Shown here piece by piece: positions 1 through 5,651 of a DNA stretch of 10,993 nucleotides (its first letter is position 1; each line of letters begins with the position of its first letter). The stretch is from DATBWZ01 sp036514535 (lineage in GTDB: Bacteria; JAMCPX01; DATBWZ01): assembly GCA_036514535.1 (NCBI GenBank), contig DATBWZ010000119.1, positions 1-10,993 of the forward strand, read 5' to 3'. The notes beneath the pieces are model-generated. The model saw only the letters and a program-made list of their open reading frames with translations, searched no databases and had not been told where the DNA came from. The position numbers and the translations under genes were made by a program.

Positions 1-525
1 GCACTCCAGATTATTTTCTTTTTTAAATTTTACCGCCTCTCCGATATTTTTTATGACCCGGTCGAAATCATCGGCGCCGGTTCTGTGTATCTTTGCGTAA
101 GTCTCCCGCGTTGCGCCGTTGATGCTGACTTTTATCCATGTAATTGCATAAAGGGTCTGTCTCATAAGTTTAGGGACAAACACCACCCCGTTGGTCGTAA
201 ACGCCACATCAATACCCACATTTTTCGTATGGAGGACAATCTCTCCAATATCCTTGTGCAGCAGAGGCTCGCCTTCTCCGGCATACATAATGCTTTTTAC
301 TCCAAGCCGCGCCATTTCCGAGAGCCTTTCCTTCAATATCTTCGTGTCGAGGAATCTATGCTGATATTCCATGTAATCAAGCGCACAATATCTACAGCGA
401 TGATTGCACGCTCCGGATGTGGCTATCTCAGTATAGATGGGGTAAATCAGTTTTCCTGTAAGCCAATCATTTACCCGCGGGATATGGTATATCAGTTTGT
501 GGCTGTCTATCCTGTATTTATCCAT
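1..525 (-). CDS. Radical SAM enzyme, N-terminal part (runs off the left edge)
   Basis: The reading frame is open from ATG at 525 to the window edge, giving 175 residues of an incomplete protein. An AAGAAGG Shine-Dalgarno sequence lies just upstream of the ATG. Residues 40-47 read CNHRCRYC, the CxxxCxxC motif that binds the SAM-cleaving [4Fe-4S] cluster. Residues 82-89 (AGEGEPLL) form the glycine-rich SAM-binding strand 2 motif. IKVSINGA (about residues 138-145) fits the following barrel strand. The family is therefore certain, but the substrate is not. Proteins of this look occur in surface-polysaccharide loci, to my recollection, and are not SPASM-typed from the part visible here. The gene lies 101 nt after the kinase/nucleotidyltransferase fusion on the same strand and may belong to the same pathway. 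Without the C-terminus, auxiliary clusters cannot be judged. Confidence 0.9.
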   Translation of the reverse strand, partial: MDKYRIDSHKLIYHIPRVNDWLTGKLIYPIYTEIATSGACNHRCRYCALDYMEYQHRFLDTKILKERLSEMARLGVKSIMYAGEGEPLLHKDIGEIVLHTKNVGIDVAFTTNGVVFVPKLMRQTLYAITWIKVSINGATRETYAKIHRTGADDFDRVIKNIGEAVKFKKENNLEC

Positions 526-626
526 TTGAGACCTTCTTTTCGCTCATCACGATAAAAAATATGGCACATTATTACATGAAATACGCAAGAATACCATCCT
601 TAAAAACAATATAAAAACCCGACTCA

Positions 627-2156
627 TTACTTGAGGATAGTATTGATAAATTCCAGCAATTCAAACTTTTCCACAGATTTTTTGTTACAGACGATCTGGA
701 CAGCCAGAGCCCCTACCGCATTGCCGATAAAAGATAGAATATCCAGGGGCATCCCTTTGGCATAACACGGGGCAGTGAAGGCAAAAAAGGCGTCGCCAGC
801 GCCAACAGTGTCAACCACCCTGTGTGAAAATATGGGCGTCCTGTTTGCGTTATTGTGATTTACTCCAAATGACCCTTTCTTTCCCAATGTTACGATGAGA
901 CAATCGGCATTGATGGATCGCGCAATTTTCTTTGCAACATCTTCGATATCAGCATGTTTTTCCTGGGCCGACAGCCTCAGTTCGCTTTCATCAAGGCAGA
1001 CATAGTGAGGACCATGATATTTTGTGATTAAATTATAGCCTACATTTGCAGCGTTTGTTTGGGCATTTACTGCGAATACTTTCGCACGCGCCTTCATTGC
1101 CTCTATAAGTTTGTCGGTGACGAAACCGTGCCCAAAGTTGGAAACCATGACCATATCATATTTGGGAACTTCCGATGCAAGATAATCAATAATCTCCGCT
1201 TCGCACCCGCCGTCAATCATATCATCATTGAGATAGCATACTTCAAACAATTTTTGATTCAAATATTCATGGATATACCTCTTCTTGATGACGGTAGGGC
1301 CGGCGTCTCTGTAAAAAAACTTCGTCTTGATATTTTGCTTAAGATTCTTCAAGATAAAATCTTCCCTTGAATCTTCCTTCCCCAACAGGGACACCATGGT
1401 AACATTATCGCATAAACCGGCAAGGTGATTGGCTACAGCAAATGTCCCTCCTGCAAAGACTTCATGAGACAGATATTTGCTAACAACAAGATTTGCCTTA
1501 GAAGATTTTCCAAGAGACTCACAATAATGGTACTCATCGATAATTCCATCTCCGATAACCATAACCTTTAAATCCTTTAATGCATTTATCATGTCTGCGA
1601 TATCAGAAAAACTATATTTCTCCTTAAAATCCCTTAAAAACCTTTTAGTCTCTTCAGGATATATATCTAAAAAATTGTTTATAATATGGGACGAACTGAA
1701 TGAAAAACCCTCTGTCTCAATTATACGGCACTTATCAGAATAAAAATCCTTTTCTTCTTGAAATAGCCTTTTATGGATCCTTCTGTCTCTTTCATGGTAG
1801 GCCTGACCCTTCGCAAATATGTCCGGCTGTATCCTCTTGATGCACTCGAAAGGAGCTTCGTTATTCACGAGACACACATAGTCAACTTGCTCAAGGGATG
1901 CCACATTCTCTGCCCTGAACACCTCCGGAAAAATTGGCCTTCCCGGGCCTCTATGCACATCCGTGTCTTGAATAACTGATACGATCAAAACATCTCCAGC
2001 TTCCTTTGCCTGATTAAGGTGCTTTATTATACCGGGATGGATAAGGTCAAAGACGCCGTGGCTCTGCACAACAACTTTCCCCTCATGCTTAAGAGCCTTT
2101 ACTTTATCAACTATCTCATCCAGTGTCAGAATCTTATTTTTTACATAGGTTCCCAT
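627..2156 (-). CDS. Two-domain protein: RfaE2-like nucleotidyltransferase (N) fused to PfkB sugar kinase (C)
   Basis: The protein has 509 residues, with an ATG preceded by a strong AGAGGAAAGG ribosome site. Residues about 25-165 form a cytidylyltransferase-like domain (HGVFDLIHPG at 33-42, GPGRP at 70-74, FSFSSS at 151-156). The second His of the HxGH signature is Ile43, so nucleotidyl transfer may be weakened or lost. Residues about 195-509 form a PfkB/ribokinase-fold kinase: GDGIIDEY at 202-209, the substrate-side GG at 236-237, and the anion hole and catalytic base DTVGAGD at 449-455 with Asp455. Escherichia coli HldE carries the same two activities in the opposite order (kinase first), so this is not a simple hldE orthologue. 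The likely role is phosphorylation, and possibly nucleotide activation, of a heptose-like sugar for surface glycan. The substrate is inferred only. Confidence 0.85.
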   Translation of the reverse strand: MGTYVKNKILTLDEIVDKVKALKHEGKVVVQSHGVFDLIHPGIIKHLNQAKEAGDVLIVSVIQDTDVHRGPGRPIFPEVFRAENVASLEQVDYVCLVNNEAPFECIKRIQPDIFAKGQAYHERDRRIHKRLFQEEKDFYSDKCRIIETEGFSFSSSHIINNFLDIYPEETKRFLRDFKEKYSFSDIADMINALKDLKVMVIGDGIIDEYHYCESLGKSSKANLVVSKYLSHEVFAGGTFAVANHLAGLCDNVTMVSLLGKEDSREDFILKNLKQNIKTKFFYRDAGPTVIKKRYIHEYLNQKLFEVCYLNDDMIDGGCEAEIIDYLASEVPKYDMVMVSNFGHGFVTDKLIEAMKARAKVFAVNAQTNAANVGYNLITKYHGPHYVCLDESELRLSAQEKHADIEDVAKKIARSINADCLIVTLGKKGSFGVNHNNANRTPIFSHRVVDTVGAGDAFFAFTAPCYAKGMPLDILSFIGNAVGALAVQIVCNKKSVEKFELLEFINTILK

Positions 2157-2198
2157 TCATTCACCTTTCCTCTGATACTCCCCCTTTTACATGGTCAG

Positions 2199-2337
2199 TT
2201 AACAGGTTGTTGAAAAACTCTTTTTTTGTCATTCCCGAAGTTTTTATCGGGAATCCAGTCTTTGTAAAATCAACAGCTTATGGATTCCCGCTTTCGCGGG
2301 AATGACACTATAGAGGGCTTTTTCAACATCCTGTTAA
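2199..2337. mobile_element. MITE-like 139-bp inverted-repeat element
   Basis: The two ends are imperfect inverted repeats of about 20 bp: the left begins TTAACAGGTTGTTGAAAAA and the right ends CTTTTTCAACATCCTGTTAA. Inside lie nested arms: GTCATTCCCG at 2228-2237 pairs with CGGGAATGAC at 2297-2306, and CGGGAATCCA at 2248-2257 pairs with TGGATTCCCG at 2281-2290. The whole element can fold into one long hairpin. It has no credible coding capacity, which fits a non-autonomous miniature element mobilised by a transposase elsewhere. It fills most of the 212-nt gap between the stand-alone nucleotidyltransferase and the fusion gene, so it may attenuate or process their shared transcript. TTAA occurs at both outer ends, so a TA-type target duplication is possible but not proven. 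Confidence 0.65.
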
Positions 2338-2368
2338 TTTATAAGCCTACCGCTTGCAAAAATTCCAC

Positions 2369-2851
2369 TTATCCCTTCTTGGTAAGATATTGATTTAACA
2401 ACTTTGTCGACGAAAAAACAATTTCGCGAGTATAGCGCATCTCTGCGCCTATTTCAACTAAAACCTCTTGCTCTTGCTGGAGTTTGCCGGTTTTATCCTC
2501 TTTATTTTCAAATTCCTGCCCTTTGACATATATATTCGGCCTCAATAATCGCAGAGTTTCAACCGCGGTAGGCCATCGATTGATTGCAACATAATCAACA
2601 CATTCAAGCGCCGCAATAGATTCTGCCCTTAATGTCTGATTAAAAACAGGCCTGCCATCTCCTTTATCAACATAGATATCAGGGCTTACAGTAACCACAA
2701 GAACATCCCCCATCTTCTTGGCTGCCTGAAAATACTTGATATGGCCAGGGTGCATCAAGTCAAAACATCCGTGGCACAGAACAATCTTTTTGCCTTCTGA
2801 CTTGAGTACCTCTATCTTTTTTGCGAGCTCTTCCAATTCAAGTATCTTCAT
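2369..2851 (-). CDS. Stand-alone RfaE2-like (ADP-heptose synthase type) nucleotidyltransferase
   Basis: This 160-residue protein has the size of a single cytidylyltransferase-fold domain. LCHGCFDLMHPGH at residues 25-37 holds an intact HxGH signature (His34, His37), which binds the nucleotide phosphates. KGDGRPVF follows at 63-70, RAES at 75-78, and FSST at 146-149 is the C-terminal motif that closes over the nucleotide. It is labelled rfaE domain II in many genomes, but the true sugar-phosphate and nucleotide are untested. The start ATG overlaps the stop of the upstream gene as ATGA, so the two proteins are probably translationally coupled and work together. It is related to the N-terminal domain of the fusion protein downstream; this copy keeps both catalytic histidines while the fused one does not. 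Confidence 0.88.
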   Translation of the reverse strand: MKILELEELAKKIEVLKSEGKKIVLCHGCFDLMHPGHIKYFQAAKKMGDVLVVTVSPDIYVDKGDGRPVFNQTLRAESIAALECVDYVAINRWPTAVETLRLLRPNIYVKGQEFENKEDKTGKLQQEQEVLVEIGAEMRYTREIVFSSTKLLNQYLTKKG

Positions 2852-3810
2852 CTGACCCTTTCCTCAAATTGGGATAATACGCTCCATAATCCCGGGATAG
2901 TATCTTCGTGCCGTCCTTTTACGTAAAAGCTCCTGCCCCCCTCGGCAACCGTTCTAACAAGCATCGTTTTCCATGGTCTGAAATAGTAGGCCGGATTACC
3001 CTTTGGCGGCTCCTCTTGAATATCGGGCGGCAGATCGTAGAGGTCACAAACAAGTGTCGTAAAATGCTTTATAACTTTTCCTTCCTGATGCGCAACATTT
3101 CTTGCCATACTGAGCGCCTTTAGAAATACCTCAGGCCCCATAACAGCGCTGCCGAAGTTCATAACCACGCCATTTTCAAGATTTGAAACCACCTCTGTAA
3201 ATTTTAAGAAATCAATATATGATGTGGCTCCAGCCGCGGCCCCGTCAAAGTTTGGATGCTCATGGATAATATCATAGCCAATGCCGATGTGAACCGTAGC
3301 AGGCACATTTAACCGATAACACGCCGCCAAAAGACTGGTTTCTTTATGGGGAAAATTGCCCTCACAAATAGCCTTGCCTATCGCCTCTCCCATACCAACC
3401 TTACCGGTCCGATAAGCCTGATTCACAATATCATTTATCTGTCCCGTCTCCTTCCACAAGCCAAACTGCCCATCTCGTATATAGCGGGCAACACTCTCTG
3501 TAGTAGCGCCAATCAGGGCTAGCTCAAAATCATGTATGACTCCGGAACCATTCATGGCAAGGCATGTTATATAACCCTTCTCCATCATATCAATGATATA
3601 TCTCTGGACACCCGAACGGATGACATGCCCGCCTATCATCATGATTACAGATTTGCCGGCTTTTTTAGCATTTTTGATATTGGCTGCAATCGTCTTGAAT
3701 GATGGATGAGAAAAGGAATTTGCCTGAAGGTTTTTTATTGTAGAGATATTTAAATCATGGATACGTTTATTTAATGGCAAAAGTTGCAGTTTGGTTTTAT
3801 CAAAAGTCAT
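2848..3810 (-). CDS. Conserved protein of unknown function, possibly deoxyhypusine-synthase-like fold
   Basis: I do not recognise a named function. From ATG 3810 the protein has 320 residues; a TTG at 3816 would add two. I prefer the ATG because the truncated paralogue at 5373 begins at the matching position. Visible features are a glycine/histidine motif MMIGGHVIRSGV (numbered from the TTG, about 59-70), AMNGSGVIHDFELALIG at 87-103, VHIGIGYDIIHEHP at 175-188 and NFGSAVMGPEVFLKAL at 220-235. Alternating hydrophobic strands and GG turns suggest a soluble nucleotide-binding Rossmann-type enzyme. Some of these segments remind me of deoxyhypusine synthase, but that enzyme's active-site Lys region is not evident. 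The ATGA overlap with the nucleotidyltransferase implies a joint role, perhaps supplying or modifying its substrate. No signal peptide or membrane segment is seen. Confidence 0.8.
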   Translation of the reverse strand: MTFDKTKLQLLPLNKRIHDLNISTIKNLQANSFSHPSFKTIAANIKNAKKAGKSVIMMIGGHVIRSGVQRYIIDMMEKGYITCLAMNGSGVIHDFELALIGATTESVARYIRDGQFGLWKETGQINDIVNQAYRTGKVGMGEAIGKAICEGNFPHKETSLLAACYRLNVPATVHIGIGYDIIHEHPNFDGAAAGATSYIDFLKFTEVVSNLENGVVMNFGSAVMGPEVFLKALSMARNVAHQEGKVIKHFTTLVCDLYDLPPDIQEEPPKGNPAYYFRPWKTMLVRTVAEGGRSFYVKGRHEDTIPGLWSVLSQFEERVR

Positions 3811-3824
3811 ATACAATATTACCC

Positions 3825-3853
3825 CTTATAAATGAACCCAAATTATGTGTCAA
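3825..3853 (-). promoter_or_regulatory. Sigma70-type promoter for the unknown-protein/nucleotidyltransferase pair
   Basis: On the minus strand a perfect TTGACA (3848-3853) is followed after exactly 17 bp by TATAAG (3825-3830), a 5/6 match to the -10 consensus. Transcription would begin near 3818, only about 8 nt before ATG 3810. The AAGGGG that resembles a ribosome site overlaps the -10 box and would not be in such a transcript, so the mRNA would be nearly leaderless. The site lies in the 80-nt gap after the ATPase gene and gives the downstream genes independent expression. Confidence 0.55.
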
Positions 3854-3890
3854 ATTTTAAAAAACATTGTAGGGCAAGGCTTTATCTTTT

Positions 3891-5012
3891 TTACGCCTCA
3901 AGACCCTGGAGCCAGCCGCTCGCCTTCTTGACATGGATGCCATCGAGGAACAGCTCTCTCTTTAGATTCTTTACAACAAGAATAGGTTTTGTTTCTTTTG
4001 CAAAAAAACCCGAAAAATGTCTAAGAGAGGCAATCTCTGTATCTGCCAATTTGGCCTCGATAAGCCACTCTACCCTCCCATCCCGCACTGTCAGAAAATC
4101 CACCTCTCTTTTTTCCTTATCCCTGACATAATGAAGCACACACTTCTCCCCTGCCGCATCCTCAAGAAAATGTAGCCGCTTCAGAAGAGCGCAGGCAACC
4201 GCATTCTCAAACCTTGCCCCATCATCCTCTTTCACAAAACCTGTATCATAAAAATATATTTTTGGCTGCTTGATAAGGCTCCTGGCAATGTTGCGGTGGT
4301 ATGGCGTTACCACAAAAAGAATATAAAGACTCTCCAGTATACTTATCCACTGTTTCACCGTATGAGGAGAAACCTGCAGATCACGGGATAGCGATTCATA
4401 GGAAATAGCGCTCCCAACGGAATTACGAAGCAATTCTACCAAGGTTTCCATGCTCCTAATGTTCCTGACCGACATAACATCCGGCAAATCTTCGCGCAGG
4501 ATGCGGTCCACATGGGACCGCCGCCAACGTTTGGCAGCCGCCTCGCTTACTTTAAGAAACGGTTCAGGAAATCCTCCAAATCTCATGATATGTTCAAGAG
4601 CTATATCAGCCGCATACTTTTCTTTGACCTCAGCCACAGAAAAGGGATGTAACCGGTAAGAGTAAAACCGTCCTGCCAAAGAATCTCCTCCTTTTCTATA
4701 GATATCAAGACGAGATGAGCCTGTCACAAGAAGGCGCGGCTTTACACCTTCGGTATCATAAATTCCTTTAATCCAGTTCTTCCATTTCTTTACCTTATGA
4801 AGTTCGTCAAATATCACAAGGTCACAATCGCGGCGCCATGCCTGTTTTTGGATAAGCAGACGATGCTCTGCGCTATCCATGTTAAAATATTCAGAGTTGT
4901 CAGGATATAGCGACTTGGCCAGAGTTGTCTTCCCCACCTGTCGTGGCCCGCTTACAAGAACAATCTTTTGATTAAGGTCTATCTTTATCTTATCTTCGAT
5001 ACCCCGCTTCAT
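3891..5012 (-). CDS. AAA ATPase with DUF4143-type C-terminus (COG1373-like)
   Basis: This 373-residue protein has Walker A GPRQVGKTT at 22-30, Walker B LVIFDE at 65-70, a sensor-1-like LLVTGSSRLD at 94-103 and LAGR at 112-115. A winged-helix-like stretch (SRDLQVSPHTVKQWISILE, 209-227) follows. The C-terminus carries a PD-(D/E)xK-like pattern: EVDF at 303-306 and EAK at 319-321, with YFYDTGF at 253-259. This architecture is the common ATPase_2 plus DUF4143 family, whose cellular role is poorly known and which is scattered as accessory genes in bacteria and archaea. It has no obvious link to sugar metabolism. It sits between a truncated copy and the intact copy of the unknown-function gene, which suggests insertion. 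There is no Shine-Dalgarno before ATG 5012. Confidence 0.9.
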   Translation of the reverse strand: MKRGIEDKIKIDLNQKIVLVSGPRQVGKTTLAKSLYPDNSEYFNMDSAEHRLLIQKQAWRRDCDLVIFDELHKVKKWKNWIKGIYDTEGVKPRLLVTGSSRLDIYRKGGDSLAGRFYSYRLHPFSVAEVKEKYAADIALEHIMRFGGFPEPFLKVSEAAAKRWRRSHVDRILREDLPDVMSVRNIRSMETLVELLRNSVGSAISYESLSRDLQVSPHTVKQWISILESLYILFVVTPYHRNIARSLIKQPKIYFYDTGFVKEDDGARFENAVACALLKRLHFLEDAAGEKCVLHYVRDKEKREVDFLTVRDGRVEWLIEAKLADTEIASLRHFSGFFAKETKPILVVKNLKRELFLDGIHVKKASGWLQGLEA

Positions 5013-5019
5013 ACAAACT

Positions 5020-5047
5020 ATTTTGCATAAAACTGCATAATAGTCAA
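5020..5047 (-). promoter_or_regulatory. Possible promoter of the ATPase gene, leaderless-type
   Basis: On the minus strand TTGACT (5042-5047, 5/6 match) is followed after 16 bp by CAAAAT (5020-5025, 4/6 match). Transcription would start at about 5013, directly at the ATG (5012). That agrees with the lack of any ribosome-binding site upstream of this gene. The -10 match is modest, so this is a tentative call. Confidence 0.3.
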
Positions 5048-5072
5048 GACTAAAAAGAGATACACTGCATAA
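5024..5072 (-). repeat. Three TTATGCA direct repeats, operator-like
   Basis: The heptamer TTATGCA occurs on the minus strand at 5024-5030, 5034-5040 and 5066-5072. The centres are 10 and 32 bp apart, that is about one and three helical turns, so all three face the same side of the DNA. Two copies lie inside the putative promoter spacer of the ATPase gene and one just upstream. This layout suits binding of a regulator, possibly the ATPase's own winged-helix region, but no binding is shown. Confidence 0.35.
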
Positions 5073-5085
5073 AAGTCATAAGCTA

Positions 5086-5373
5086 CTAATCCTTATCCAC
5101 ATCTCTTTCCCCATTCATGGCAAGACACGATATATAACCTTTTTCCATCATGTCAATGATATACTTCTGCACACCTGCACGAATAACATGCCCGCCTATC
5201 ATCATAATTACAGACTCGTTTGACTTCCTGGCGTTTTTGATATTGGCTGCAATCTTTTCAAATGAAGGGGGTGAAAAGGAATTCTCTTGGAGGTTTTTTA
5301 TTATGGAAAGATCTAAATCATGGACGCGCTTGTTTAAAGGCAAGCTCACAAGTCTTGTCCTGTCAAAAATCAT
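5086..5373 (-). pseudogene. Truncated N-terminal copy of the unknown-function protein
   Basis: The 95-residue frame starts at ATG 5373 with AAAGGA about 10 nt upstream. Its first 88 residues match the N-terminus of the intact protein encoded at 3810-2848 at roughly 77% identity by hand count, including MMIGGHVIR and the segment ending LAMNG. After Asn-Gly the similarity stops abruptly; seven unrelated residues (ERDVDKD) and TAG follow. About 230 C-terminal residues are missing, including the VHIGIG and FGSAVMGPEVF segments. DNA divergence of around 20% shows that this is not a recent duplication. The ATPase gene starts 73 nt beyond the break, so its arrival or a recombination event probably severed the copy. 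The frame has stayed open for 88 codons, so a short expressed peptide cannot be excluded. Confidence 0.75.
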
Positions 5374-5429
5374 ATTATATCAGTCCTTTTTGTAAAAAAA
5401 TGTCGACTACCAACATGGAAAATGTCATT

Positions 5430-5550
5430 GTTTGAGGTCTTATCCCATTGTGCTGCGCTTGCTCATTGAATGTGGCTCTTTATAACTTCTCTTATTTATC
5501 AGTATTCTAACTCTTTTAAATTCAGTGTCCAGATAGATGGGTCCAGTCCA
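5430..5550 (-). mobile_element. Possible IS3-family end remnant
   Basis: On the minus strand the segment opens with TGGACTGGACCCATC and continues with TGGACACTGAA, resembling the TGG-starting terminal repeats of IS3-family elements. About 100 nt inside is ATGAGCAAGCGCAGCACA (MSKRST), similar to the start of many IS3 orfA genes, but the frame ends two codons later. No transposase body or second end is present. The stretch lies in the 278-nt non-coding gap between the YfhO-like gene and the truncated paralogue, and the rest of that gap shows no gene. The call rests on pattern resemblance from memory. Confidence 0.3.
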
Positions 5551-5598
5551 AAATGTTTTCCTGAAGTTTTTTTAAGTGGAGGTAATGTCTAAATCATG
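5551..5598 (-). pseudogene. Short, frameshifted third remnant of the unknown-function gene
   Basis: Read on the minus strand, CATGATTTAGACATTACC encodes HDLDIT, matching HDLDLS and HDLNIS in the truncated and intact copies. A 2-nt length change later, AAAACTTCAGGAAAAC matches the KNLQ(E/A)N coding stretch. Similarity ends exactly where the IS3-like sequence TGGACTGG begins. Only about 48 nt are recognisable and the frame is broken, so this is a decayed fragment at best and chance similarity is possible. Confidence 0.35.
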
Positions 5599-5651
5599 AA
5601 AGTAAAATATGTAATCTGGTTCTACCAAAGGTTACGTCGCTTCAGTGTTTG

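Noticed and set aside
85..555. Plus-strand open frame of 156 codons
   Set aside because: It lies antisense to the radical SAM gene, whose CxxxCxxC and GEGEP motifs are decisive; the plus-strand product has no recognisable features.
627..2156. Annotation as hldE
   Set aside because: Domain order is reversed and the HxGH motif is changed, so the symbol would assert too much.
2848..3810. Annotation as deoxyhypusine synthase
   Set aside because: Only vague segment similarity; the enzyme's active-site lysine region is not visible and bacteria of this type have no eIF5A substrate.
3869..3883. GTAGGGCAAGGCTTT, resembling one arm of a common palindromic repeat
   Set aside because: The complementary arm is absent, so neither a terminator nor an intact repeat can be supported.
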